Assembly: GCA_905208975.1 (NCBI GenBank)
Contig: CAJLRE010000017.1
Span: 1-29,156 of the forward strand
From: an uncultured Collinsella sp.
GTDB taxonomy: Bacteria; Actinomycetota; Coriobacteriia; Coriobacteriales; Coriobacteriaceae
Length of the DNA: 29,156 bases
Reading direction: 5' to 3'
Each line of letters starts with the position of its first letter. Within the stretch, counting starts at the first letter, position 1. A program made the position numbers and the translations under genes. Below, one piece after another: positions 1 through 7,480 of this stretch. The notes beneath the pieces were generated by a model. It did no database searches, was not told where the DNA came from, and saw only the letters and a list, made by a program, of their open reading frames with translations.

Positions 1-418
1 CCGTCCAGGCCGACTTCTTGTGTGGGCGGTTGGGGTAGATGCCGCTCTCGTTCATCGCGTACAGAATGCGGCGGTGAACCGGCTTTAAGCCGTCGCGCAC
101 GTCCGGCAGGGCGCGCGCCGTGATGACCGACATCGAATACTCGATGAACGACTGTTTCATCTCACGGCCGAACTCCGAAATCTGGAGCTGGCCGCCATTG
201 ATATCCTCGCCGGCCGAGGCGCCACGGTCGACTTCGCCAAAGCTCTCCTCGAGCTCGCCGTCGTCTTCTTCCTCATCATCATCGGCATCGGGGTTATAGG
301 CGTCCGGATCGCCGTCCTCGCCCTGCTCAGCACGGGCAAGCAGGCGCTTCAGATCGTCGGGCATGCCGGCATCGCCGGCCTCGCCCATACCCTCGTTATT
401 GTTGATATCGTCTGCCAC
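1..418 (-). CDS. gyrA: DNA gyrase subunit A, N-terminal part (cut by window edge)
   Basis: Encodes the breakage-reunion subunit of DNA gyrase, which with GyrB introduces negative supercoils using ATP. Only the first 139 codons are in the window. The recognisable GyrA start (ISEFGREMKQSFIEYSMSVI, then ARALPDVRDGLKPVHRR and LYAMNESG) begins near residue 80; the catalytic tyrosine lies outside. I place the start at a GTG at 418 because a GAGGAGG ribosome binding site sits four bases upstream, the same arrangement as in gyrB. That choice gives an N-terminal extension of about 75 residues ahead of the conserved core. Residues 31-63 of it are highly acidic and probably disordered. E. coli GyrA has only a short leader there. 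It lies downstream of gyrB in the same direction, separated by 178 bases that hold a large inverted repeat. Identity is certain; the function of the extension is unknown. Confidence 0.96.
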   Translation of the reverse strand, partial: MADDINNNEGMGEAGDAGMPDDLKRLLARAEQGEDGDPDAYNPDADDDEEEDDGELEESFGEVDRGASAGEDINGGQLQISEFGREMKQSFIEYSMSVITARALPDVRDGLKPVHRRILYAMNESGIYPNRPHKKSAWT

Positions 419-500
419 GTTACCTCCTCATGGTTTGCGTGGTCCATTAGTTCCCTACCACGGAGACGGATTACCGGGAATGCCGGATAACCCTCCTAGG

Positions 501-595
501 TTTTCCAGGTGCCCCAGGTTGCCCTGAAGGATGAGGGCGCACGCCTTGCGTGCGGCGCCCGAAATCCTGAAGGGCAAGATGGGGTGCCTGGGAAA
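501..595. repeat. Long imperfect inverted repeat between gyrB and gyrA
   Basis: The left half (from TTTTCCAGGTGCCCC) and the right half (ending GGGGTGCCTGGGAAAG) are imperfect reverse complements, with matching blocks such as TTGCCCT/AGGGCAA, AGGAT/ATCCT and GGGCGC/GCGCCC. They meet near position 547. In a gyrB-gyrA transcript this would fold into one long bulged hairpin starting just after the gyrB stop. There is no T-run after it on the minus strand, so it is not a classic terminator. It may be a mobile palindromic repeat (REP/MITE-like), an RNase processing site or an mRNA stabiliser; the sequence alone does not decide. Confidence 0.7.
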
Positions 596-596
596 G

Positions 597-2627
597 CTAG
601 GCGTCTAGGAAGCGTGCGTCATGCGCGTGCTTCTCGATGTACTCGCGGCGATAGCCGACCTCGGAACCCATCAGCTCGCGCACGGCGCGGTCTGCCACCA
701 CGGCATCCTCGATCGACACGCGCTGCAGGATGCGGGTCTTGGGATCCATCGTCGTCGAGGCGAGCTGCTTGGGGTCCATCTCGCCCAGACCCTTGTAGCG
801 CTGGACGGTATAGCCCTTGCGCTTTTTGGTGATCTTGCCGTCCTTGGCCTTGCCGTCCTCGTCGTTATCGTCGGGGTTCAGGCCCAGACTCTGGATGGTG
901 TCGCGCAGGATCTCGTCTTCGGGCTGGCGGCCGTTGGGATACACGTAGTGGATCTTGTTGCGCACCTTAATGCCAAAGATGGGCGGGCAGGCAACATAGA
1001 CGTAGCCGGCATCGATCAGCGGACGCATGTACTTGTAGAAGAATGTCAGCAGCAAGATGCGGATATGCGCACCGTCGACGTCTGCATCGGTCATGATGAT
1101 GATCTTGTGGTAACGCGCCTTGGTGATATCGAAGTCGCCGCCGTCGCCGGCGCTCGTCGTAACGCCGCAGCCGATCGCGGTAATCAGCGACTGGATGGTG
1201 TCGCTCGAGAACGCGCGATGGTCACCAACGCGTTCGACGTTCAAAATCTTGCCGCGCAGGGGCAGAATCGCCTGGATGTCTCGGCGACGGCCGTCCTTGG
1301 CCGAACCGCCTGCCGAGTCGCCCTCTACGATAAAGAGCTCGGTCAGCTCGGCATCGCGCACCGAGCAGTCAGCGAGCTTACCGGGCAGGGACGCCGTCTC
1401 GAGCAGGCTCTTGCGGCGGGTCGCCTCGCGCGCCTTGCGGGCGGCGTTGCGCGCTTTGCAGGCCTGTTGCGCCTTCTTGACGATCTCACGAGCGGGCTTG
1501 GGATGCTCCTCGAGGTAATCGGTAAGGCCGTCGGTCACGATCTTGAGCGTGAGCGCGCGCATATAGGAGCTGCCGAGCTTGGCCTTGGTCTGGCCCTCAA
1601 ACTGCGGATCGGGCAGCTTGACCGAGATAACGGCCGAAAGGCCCTCGCGCACGTCGTCGCCGGTCAGGTTGGCGTCTTTTTCCTTGAGCAGGTTCTGCTT
1701 GCGCGCGTAATCGTTGATCACACGGGTGAGCGCGGTGCGGAAGCCCTCAAGGTGCATGCCGCCCTCGGGAGTGTAGATGTCGTTGGCAAACGACATGACG
1801 TTCTCGCCGTAGCCGCTATTCCACTGCAGGGAAACCTCGACCTCGCCCATCTTGGCCACAGGCGCGTCCGGGTCCGACTTGCCCTCGATGTAGATGGGCT
1901 CCTTAAAGGCCTCGGGGACGTCCTTGCCCTCGTTGAGGAACTTGACGAAGTCGATGATGCCACCCTCGTAGCAAAACTCCTCCACGTGGGGAGTCGCCTC
2001 GCGCTCGTCGGTCAGCACGATTTTGAGGTTCTTATTGAGGAACGCTGTCTCCTGCAGACGGTTGTGCAGCGTATCGAAATCGTAGATGCAGGTCTCGAAG
2101 ATCTCGTCGTCGGGCCAGAAGGTGACGGTGGTGCCCGTCGAATCCGAGGTGCCTACGACCTCCATCTTCTTGACGGTCTTGCCGCGCGAGAACTCCATCT
2201 CGTAGGTGTTGCCATCGCGACGAACCTGAACGACCACGCGCTTGGACAGTGCGTTGACGACGGAGATGCCCACGCCGTGCAGGCCGCCCGAGACCTTATA
2301 GGCCGAGTTATCGAACTTACCGCCGGCGTGCAGGATCGTCATGACGACCTCGAGCGTCGGGATCTTTTTAACAGGGTGCTCGTCGACGGGGATGCCGCGC
2401 CCGTCGTCGACGACCGTGATGGAGTTGTCGGCGTGGACCGTCACCTGGATCTCGGTGCAGAAACCGGCCATGGCCTCGTCGACGGAGTTGTCAACGATCT
2501 CCCACACCAGGTGATGCAGACCGCTGGCGCTCGTCGAGCCGATATACATGCCCGGGCGCTTACGAACGGCCTCGAGACCTTCGAGAATCTTAATCTCGCC
2601 GCCATCGTAATCGTTTTCGTTTGCCAC
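597..2627 (-). CDS. gyrB: DNA gyrase subunit B
   Basis: ATPase subunit of DNA gyrase, 676 residues from the chosen start. Visible in order: the GHKL ATPase N-box (VWEIVDNSVDEA, about residue 43), DDGRGIPVD, the GGLHGVGISVVNALS lid, a transducer region, then the TOPRIM domain with EGDSAGG (about 430) and TDADVDGAH (about 514), PLRGKILNVE between them, and the C-terminal QRYKGLGEMDP motif (about 611). A lysine- and aspartate-rich insert precedes the last motif. I prefer the GTG at 2627, with GGAGG four bases upstream, to the in-frame TTG at 2645, because the latter lies in front of that ribosome binding site. A terminator immediately upstream separates gyrB from the dnaN-recF-dciA cluster, so it probably has its own promoter in 2628-2674, which I could not define. 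Confidence 0.97.
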   Translation of the reverse strand: MANENDYDGGEIKILEGLEAVRKRPGMYIGSTSASGLHHLVWEIVDNSVDEAMAGFCTEIQVTVHADNSITVVDDGRGIPVDEHPVKKIPTLEVVMTILHAGGKFDNSAYKVSGGLHGVGISVVNALSKRVVVQVRRDGNTYEMEFSRGKTVKKMEVVGTSDSTGTTVTFWPDDEIFETCIYDFDTLHNRLQETAFLNKNLKIVLTDEREATPHVEEFCYEGGIIDFVKFLNEGKDVPEAFKEPIYIEGKSDPDAPVAKMGEVEVSLQWNSGYGENVMSFANDIYTPEGGMHLEGFRTALTRVINDYARKQNLLKEKDANLTGDDVREGLSAVISVKLPDPQFEGQTKAKLGSSYMRALTLKIVTDGLTDYLEEHPKPAREIVKKAQQACKARNAARKAREATRRKSLLETASLPGKLADCSVRDAELTELFIVEGDSAGGSAKDGRRRDIQAILPLRGKILNVERVGDHRAFSSDTIQSLITAIGCGVTTSAGDGGDFDITKARYHKIIIMTDADVDGAHIRILLLTFFYKYMRPLIDAGYVYVACPPIFGIKVRNKIHYVYPNGRQPEDEILRDTIQSLGLNPDDNDEDGKAKDGKITKKRKGYTVQRYKGLGEMDPKQLASTTMDPKTRILQRVSIEDAVVADRAVRELMGSEVGYRREYIEKHAHDARFLDA

Positions 2628-2674
2628 ACGTCCTCCTTCAGTCAAGAAAATGTGTACAGCCTTACTAGTCTATC

Positions 2675-2706
2675 GTAAAAAAATACCCTCGGGAACGAGG
2701 GTATTT
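2675..2706 (-). terminator. Rho-independent terminator after dciA
   Basis: Read on the minus strand: an 11-bp perfect stem, AAATACCCTCG / CGAGGGTATTT, with a four-base loop, followed by a T-run. It lies just past the dciA stop and before gyrB, so it marks the end of the dnaA-to-dciA cluster. Confidence 0.9.
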
Positions 2707-2732
2707 GGCTCTACAAGGCCGCCAGATGCGAT

Positions 2733-3296
2733 TTAAGGCTCTTTTTTGCTTTGCACGCCCTTGGCCCACTCGGCACTGGCTCTCATGGCGTTCTCGAGGG
2801 CCTCGCGCAGTTTTTGGTCTTCGATGGGCGCCACTTGGCGCTCGATCTCGGTACGCTCGGCCTCACTTAGGTCGGCGTGCGGGGCCGGCGATCGCTCGGT
2901 CGTCGTCGGGCGCAGGCGCTCCTTGGCGGCGGGCGGCGTGTGACCGGGCGCGGTGGTTTTGAACACCAGGCCGTCCACATGCGCACCGGCGCGCTCCATG
3001 CGCGCGCGGATGATCTCGCGCAACAACGTCATTTCCTGCGTCCACGAGGGCGAGTCGAGATACACCAGCAGCTCATTGGACTCGGGCAGGTAGCGCAGTC
3101 CCGTCACATGCCGCCCCTCGCGCGTGCCCGAGCACACCGCGTTCCATGCGCGATAGACCGTGCGCGACTCCTCGGCGGCCTCCATCTGCGCACGGCGCTC
3201 AGGGGTCGCAGCCGCCAGGATGCGCTGGCGCTCTGCGTTCAAAAACCCGCTGAAGGCGACCGTTTCGCTCTCGCGCTCGTAATTAGCACGTCTCAC
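2733..3296 (-). CDS. dciA: DciA/DUF721 family protein (helicase loading factor candidate)
   Basis: A 187-residue basic protein with a DUF721-like core at about residues 45-130: WNAVCSGTREGRHVTGLRYL, a strand-rich LLVYLDSPSW and the helical TQEMTLLREIIRARM. DciA proteins interact with the replicative helicase DnaB and are thought to help load it in bacteria lacking DnaC/DnaI. In mycobacteria the same family also lies between recF and gyrB. The start is a GTG at 3296, so its first 14 bases overlap the end of recF, implying translational coupling. The C-terminal third (about 115-187) is charged and low in conserved features. Assignment rests on family resemblance plus position; helicase loading in this organism is inferred. 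Confidence 0.85.
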   Translation of the reverse strand: MRRANYERESETVAFSGFLNAERQRILAAATPERRAQMEAAEESRTVYRAWNAVCSGTREGRHVTGLRYLPESNELLVYLDSPSWTQEMTLLREIIRARMERAGAHVDGLVFKTTAPGHTPPAAKERLRPTTTERSPAPHADLSEAERTEIERQVAPIEDQKLREALENAMRASAEWAKGVQSKKEP

Positions 3297-4389
3297 CCAT
3301 GCTCACCACCTTGGCTCGATCAAGCAGGTCATCGGTAAAGTACCCCAGGTTGGTCGTAGTTATGACCGTCTGGATATCATCGCCGATCAGCCGCAGGAAA
3401 GCGCCGCGACGTTCGCCGTCGAGCTCGCTCATCACGTCGTCCAGAAGCAGCAGTGGGGCGGTGCCCAGGACATCGCGAGCCACGGCAACCTCGGCCACCT
3501 TCCAGGACAGCACCAGCGTGCGCTGCTGTCCTTGGCTGGCAAATGAACGGGCGGAGCGACCCGCCACGGTGAACTCGATCTCGTCGCGATGCGGTCCCAC
3601 CAACGTCACGCCGCGGCGAATTTCCTCGTCGGCATGCTCGTCAAGGGCGGCCAGCATGCGCTCGTACGCCCAGCCCTTCAGCTCTTCGCGATCCTCGACC
3701 TGGGGCAAATCCCCCAGCGTGGACGCATAGGTCACGTTGGCGGTCTCACCTGACGCCACTTGCCCGTAGGCAGTGTGCACATGGCCCGCCAGCCGGTCGA
3801 GCAGGGCCAACCGGTGCACGAGCAGGGCCGAGCCCGCGCGGGCAATCGAATCGTTCCACGCGCCGAGCATCTCGCGGCAGCACCAGGTCTCCTTGAGCAA
3901 GGCGTTACGCTGGGTCACGCAGCGCCCATAGGTGCTCGCAAGATCGGCATAGCGTGCGCTCAGCTGCATGCCAAAGTCATCGAGGGCGGCTCGGCGCACA
4001 CTGGCGCCTCGCTTAACCATGTCCAGATGGTCGGGGCAAAACAGCACGCTCGGCAGAACCCCGCGCACACCGGCGGCAGAGCATCTCTTGCCGTTGCGGC
4101 TAAACGAGCGCTTACCGTCCTCCGCGCTCAATCCCATATCAAGCACGCGGCCGTCGCCCTCGATCCTCAGCTCGACCTTGCACGAGCCCACGCCGTCATG
4201 GACGAGCTCGGCTGCGGTCGGATGCCTAAACGAGGCGCCGCTCGTCAGCAGCTGCAGCGCCTCTATGAGATTGGTCTTTCCCGCCGCGTTGGGTCCCGCA
4301 AGTATCGTCACGCCCTCGTCCAGGGCAAGGTGATAGCTATCGAAGCTGCGGTAGTGCGCGACGGAAAGATCGCGGGCGAACATGGTCAT
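3283..4389 (-). CDS. recF: DNA replication and repair protein RecF
   Basis: SMC-like ATPase of the RecFOR pathway, which acts at gaps and stalled forks to help load RecA. It is 368 residues, the usual length. Walker A is GPNAAGKT at residues 32-39 and is preceded by the typical HYRSFDSYHLALDEGVTIL. The signature region SQGQQRTLVLSWKVAEV and Walker B LLLLDDVMSELD are near the C terminus. The second codon-level choice of start is ATG at 4383 (MFARD), since the protein begins MTMF; both fit the 9-base gap after dnaN. It overlaps dciA by 14 bases. The gene order dnaN-recF-dciA on one strand suggests a single transcript. Confidence 0.96.
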   Translation of the reverse strand: MTMFARDLSVAHYRSFDSYHLALDEGVTILAGPNAAGKTNLIEALQLLTSGASFRHPTAAELVHDGVGSCKVELRIEGDGRVLDMGLSAEDGKRSFSRNGKRCSAAGVRGVLPSVLFCPDHLDMVKRGASVRRAALDDFGMQLSARYADLASTYGRCVTQRNALLKETWCCREMLGAWNDSIARAGSALLVHRLALLDRLAGHVHTAYGQVASGETANVTYASTLGDLPQVEDREELKGWAYERMLAALDEHADEEIRRGVTLVGPHRDEIEFTVAGRSARSFASQGQQRTLVLSWKVAEVAVARDVLGTAPLLLLDDVMSELDGERRGAFLRLIGDDIQTVITTTNLGYFTDDLLDRAKVVSMGETC

Positions 4390-4398
4390 GGCGCAGCG

Positions 4399-5502
4399 CT
4401 AGATGCGGACCGGCATGACCAGGTACAGGTAGTTGATCTTGTCGTAGGACTTGAAGATGCCCGCCTGCGAGTAGCTCTTGAGCTCCAGCGTGATCTCCTT
4501 CTCCTTGGACAGGGCATTGAGGCAGCCGAAGATGTAGTGGTAGTTGAAGGCGATGGTACCCGACTCGCCCTCGGCCTCGACATCGATCGTCTCCTGCGCA
4601 AGGTCCTGGTCATTGGAAATGGAGGACAGGCCCATCTGCCCGTTCTCGACATCGATCTCGAACTTGACGGCGGGGTTGGCGCTCGCGATAACGGCCACGC
4701 GCTTGAGGGCGGCGTTAAAGGCGGCGACATCGATCTTGACGCTCGTCACGCACGAATCAGGGATGAGCTGCTTGTAGTTGGGGTACACGCCCTCGATGCG
4801 ACGCGACACGTAGGTGGTGTTGCCGGCCTCGAAGACGACCTGGGTGTCGGTAGCCCCGATCATGATGGTCGCCTGGCTGGCCATGATGTTCAGCGCGTCG
4901 TTAAAGGCGTCAGCCGGAACGTTGAGCTCAAAGGAGCCCTCGAGGGTCGAGGTCTCGACCTGCGTATCGCACACGGCCAAGCGGAAGGAATCGGTCGCCA
5001 CCAGGCGTACGGTGTTGTTCTCGACCTTCATGTGCACGCCGCCCAGGATGGGGCGGGCCTTGTCGGTCGAGGTGACGCGCCACACGCGGCCGACCATTTC
5101 GGACAAGATATCGGTCGGCAGCTCCACGGCACTCTCGATGGCATAGGCCGGAAACTCGGGGAAGTCATTGGCATCGAGCGTGTTCAGCCTAAAAGAGCTC
5201 TTCTCGCAACCAATCAGCACCTGGCGCTCGGACAGCTCAAAGGTGACCGGGGCATCGGGGAGGGTCTTGGTGATATTGGAGAGCATCTTACAGGGGATAA
5301 CCATCTCGCCCTCTTCTTCGACATGCGCCGCGATGCGATGACGGATCGAGATAGTGTAGTTAGAGGTCTGGAATTCCAAGATGCCGTCTTGGGCCTTAAC
5401 GAGCACGCCCGACAGGATGGGGAGGGTGGATGCCGAAGCGACACCCTTCATAACGACGCCGATGGCTTGTGTAAGCGAGCTCTGGCTGACGGTGAACTTC
5501 AT
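4399..5502 (-). CDS. dnaN: DNA polymerase III beta subunit (sliding clamp)
   Basis: Ring-shaped processivity factor that tethers polymerase and repair enzymes to DNA. It has 367 residues, the expected size for three clamp folds. It starts MKFTVSQSSLTQAIGVV, contains the TLPILSGVLVKA block near residue 28 and ends YLVMPVRI, the characteristic C-terminal strand that borders the partner-binding pocket. The ATG at 5502 is preceded by AAAGGT about ten bases upstream. It stands 238 bases downstream of dnaA on the same strand, across candidate origin DNA, and 9 bases ahead of recF. Confidence 0.97.
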   Translation of the reverse strand: MKFTVSQSSLTQAIGVVMKGVASASTLPILSGVLVKAQDGILEFQTSNYTISIRHRIAAHVEEEGEMVIPCKMLSNITKTLPDAPVTFELSERQVLIGCEKSSFRLNTLDANDFPEFPAYAIESAVELPTDILSEMVGRVWRVTSTDKARPILGGVHMKVENNTVRLVATDSFRLAVCDTQVETSTLEGSFELNVPADAFNDALNIMASQATIMIGATDTQVVFEAGNTTYVSRRIEGVYPNYKQLIPDSCVTSVKIDVAAFNAALKRVAVIASANPAVKFEIDVENGQMGLSSISNDQDLAQETIDVEAEGESGTIAFNYHYIFGCLNALSKEKEITLELKSYSQAGIFKSYDKINYLYLVMPVRI

Positions 5503-5740
5503 CTTTTAATACCTTTCTATAGATATAAATATCTTAATAATAGTAATAGCACTGACGAAACTGTTGATTACTCCCAAAGACGCAGGTCAGACCAAGAAAG
5601 AGAATCGACAGCAACCTGTGTGCAACAGGGGTGGTTTTCCACGTTCAAAACCTGCGCAAAGCTTTTCATCACCGCGGGTTGGGTTTTAGACACCTTATGC
5701 CCGTGGTTTCGACAAGTTTTCAACAGGTGTCTCTATTTCC
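5503..5740. other. Candidate oriC part 1 (dnaA-dnaN intergenic region)
   Basis: This gap holds no gene. Positions 5506-5550 are strongly AT-rich and could be an unwinding element. Four sites resemble a divergent DnaA box: TTTTCAACA at 5717-5725, TTTTCCACG at 5635-5643, TGTGCAACA at 5619-5627, and the complement TAATCAACA at 5562-5570. The classical box is TTATCCACA. The site at 5717 sits in the 13-mer AGTTTTCAACAGG (5715-5727), which recurs exactly, inverted, twice upstream of the ATPase gene at 8833. An 8-bp inverted repeat, AGACACCT (5688-5695) and AGGTGTCT (5725-5732), encloses it. The dnaN promoter must also lie here but I could not fix it. Origin function is inferred from gene context and repeats. 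Confidence 0.65.
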
Positions 5741-7465
5741 CTACGAGCGCAGTGTAATTTTATCGCGCAGCGACTTGAGGTCTTCGGTGACGGTGCGGTC
5801 TTCCTGGATCATCTTCTGGACCTTTTTGTAACTCGTGCTGACGGTCGAGTGGTTGCGGTTGCCAAATTCGGCGCCCACCGCCGTGGTCGTCATCTCGCAC
5901 ATCTCGATGGCCAGGTAGATAGCGATATGGCGTGCTTTGGCGATATTGGCGTTGCGACGCGGGCCGATGAGCTCCTCGTGCGTCACGCCGTACTGCTCTT
6001 CGATGACGGACTGAACCGTCTGGACGTTGATCTTTTTGGCCGATGTGTCAAAGTACTGGCTGGCGATGGCGTCGATATCGTCAAAGGTGAGCTCCCCGCC
6101 CTCGCGCTCGCGGTCGCCCGCCTCGCCGGCGCAGCGCTCGCAAAAGCTCTCGAGTTCGCGGATGTTGGTGCCCGAGACCTCGGCCATGTGTTTAAAGTGC
6201 TCGTCGGTTAGGTGCCCGCCGTCGCCCCCATAGGCCGCCAGCAGCGAGTCGTCGCCTGCCTCGGGAGCGGCGACGATGGTGTTCTCGTAATAGCGCTGCA
6301 AGATCTTGTATTTCATCTCGTAGCTGGGCTCTGCGACCAGGCAGAGCATGCCGGCGTTGAAGCGGCTGGTTAGACGCTCGTCCATGCTCAGGTCCTTGGG
6401 GGCGCGGTCTGCCGCGATGACGACCTTCTTGTTGTTGCGGATGAACTCGTCCATGAGCTGGAAAAAGTAGTCCACGCTCGCGCGCTTGCCGATGATGTTT
6501 TGGATGTCGTCGATGATGAGCACGTCCACGCCGTGGTACGCCTGCATGATGGGGGCGTTGCTCTTCTTTTGGCGGTCGAACTCGGTCATCAGGTCGTCCA
6601 GATATGCCTGGGAGTTGGCATACTTGACCTTGATCTCGGGCGACTTTTCGGCGAGCTCGTTTTTGATGGCAAGCAGCAGGTGCGTCTTGCCCAGGCCCGA
6701 TTTGCCGTAGATGAACAGTGATGTGCACGTGCCGCGCTCGTCCGCGAGGGCGGCAAACTTGAGTGCCGAGCGATAGGCATGGCTGTTCTCGGGGCCGTAG
6801 ACAAAGTTCTCAAAGGTGAATTTTGAGTTCGCGGCGAGCGGGGCTCCATCCGCATTCTGCTCGGCCGGCACGGTCGGTGCCGGCATGGGTGAAGCGGGGG
6901 TCGCGGCTTGCGTGGACTTAGTCGGCGCTCCGCCCTTCATCTGGTTCATCATGCGACGAAAATCATCGGCCGAGAGCGTGTTCTTGATTGCAATGCCCGA
7001 ATCCGCGCCCGCCGCTGCGTCGTGAGCGATGGGCATGTGCGTGACGGGTGCGTTCGTTGACGTCGCCGCCGCGGTCGGCAACGGTGCCATGGTTTCACGG
7101 GAAACATCGCTGTGCTGGTGCTCGATTGTCGGCACGTCGCCTGCGGAGGCTGGCGCCGCCGGGGAAGCAGCGGGAGCAGCGCCGGGCGCCGTCGCGGCAG
7201 CGGATTCCGTCGCGGCGCCTTGCGGTGCCACGATGTCGAGCGCAATCGGTGTAAAGGCGATTTCTTCCAGATAGGCCTCAATGGTCGGCTGATGCTTTTT
7301 GAGCTGCGCTATGGCAAAGCGCGAGGGGGCCTCGATCGTGAGCGTATCTTCGGTCAGGCTTATGGCGCGCGATTGCCCCAGCATGTTGATGAGGCGTGCA
7401 TCTTGGCCGTCGCGCTGGCAAAAGGCGATGGCATCCCCCAGGATGATGCTTGCTTCCTCGTCCAC
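5741..7465 (-). CDS. dnaA: Chromosomal replication initiator DnaA
   Basis: AAA+ initiator that binds origin boxes and melts oriC. It has 574 residues, longer than E. coli DnaA because of domain II. Domain I (about 1-80) is divergent. Domain II (about 80-215) is a long Ala/Pro/Thr-rich linker. The AAA+ domain starts near FTFENFVYGPENSHA, with Walker A GKSGLGKT at 254-261 (GGVGLGKT is more usual), Walker B VDVLIIDD at 313-320 and the arginine-finger stretch LTSRF (R368). An insert rich in Gly and Asp lies at about 400-418. Domain IV contains the recognition motif FGNRNHSTV at 534-542, where GGRDHTTV is usual, so Asp is replaced by Asn and one Thr by Ser. It follows the ATPase gene by 15 bases with no terminator, so the two are probably co-transcribed. 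Confidence 0.97.
   Translation of the reverse strand: MDEEASIILGDAIAFCQRDGQDARLINMLGQSRAISLTEDTLTIEAPSRFAIAQLKKHQPTIEAYLEEIAFTPIALDIVAPQGAATESAAATAPGAAPAASPAAPASAGDVPTIEHQHSDVSRETMAPLPTAAATSTNAPVTHMPIAHDAAAGADSGIAIKNTLSADDFRRMMNQMKGGAPTKSTQAATPASPMPAPTVPAEQNADGAPLAANSKFTFENFVYGPENSHAYRSALKFAALADERGTCTSLFIYGKSGLGKTHLLLAIKNELAEKSPEIKVKYANSQAYLDDLMTEFDRQKKSNAPIMQAYHGVDVLIIDDIQNIIGKRASVDYFFQLMDEFIRNNKKVVIAADRAPKDLSMDERLTSRFNAGMLCLVAEPSYEMKYKILQRYYENTIVAAPEAGDDSLLAAYGGDGGHLTDEHFKHMAEVSGTNIRELESFCERCAGEAGDREREGGELTFDDIDAIASQYFDTSAKKINVQTVQSVIEEQYGVTHEELIGPRRNANIAKARHIAIYLAIEMCEMTTTAVGAEFGNRNHSTVSTSYKKVQKMIQEDRTVTEDLKSLRDKITLRS
7091..7106. other. Degenerate parS-like site inside dnaA
   Basis: GGTTTCACGGGAAACA matches 14 of 16 positions of the palindrome TGTTTCACGTGAAACA found three times before parA. 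It lies in the domain II coding sequence of dnaA, in the codons for VSRET. ParB binding is inferred; other bacteria do carry parS sites within coding genes near the origin. Confidence 0.55.
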
Positions 7466-7480
7466 TGTCTCTCCCGTTCT

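Noticed and set aside
501..595. Terminator between gyrB and gyrA
   Set aside because: The inverted repeat is long but is followed by GGAAAACC on the minus strand, not a T-run, so termination is not supported.
2628..2645. Upstream TTG start for gyrB
   Set aside because: The TTG at 2645 would place the strong GGAGG site inside the coding region; the GTG at 2627 uses it at a normal distance.
621..2678. 685-codon plus-strand open frame opposite gyrB
   Set aside because: It is antisense to an unmistakable gyrB, has no recognisable motif, and arises because GC-rich codons leave few stops on the opposite strand. The same applies to the long frames opposite recF/dnaN (3760-5757), the M28-like gene (21480-23561) and rlmN (14340-15566).
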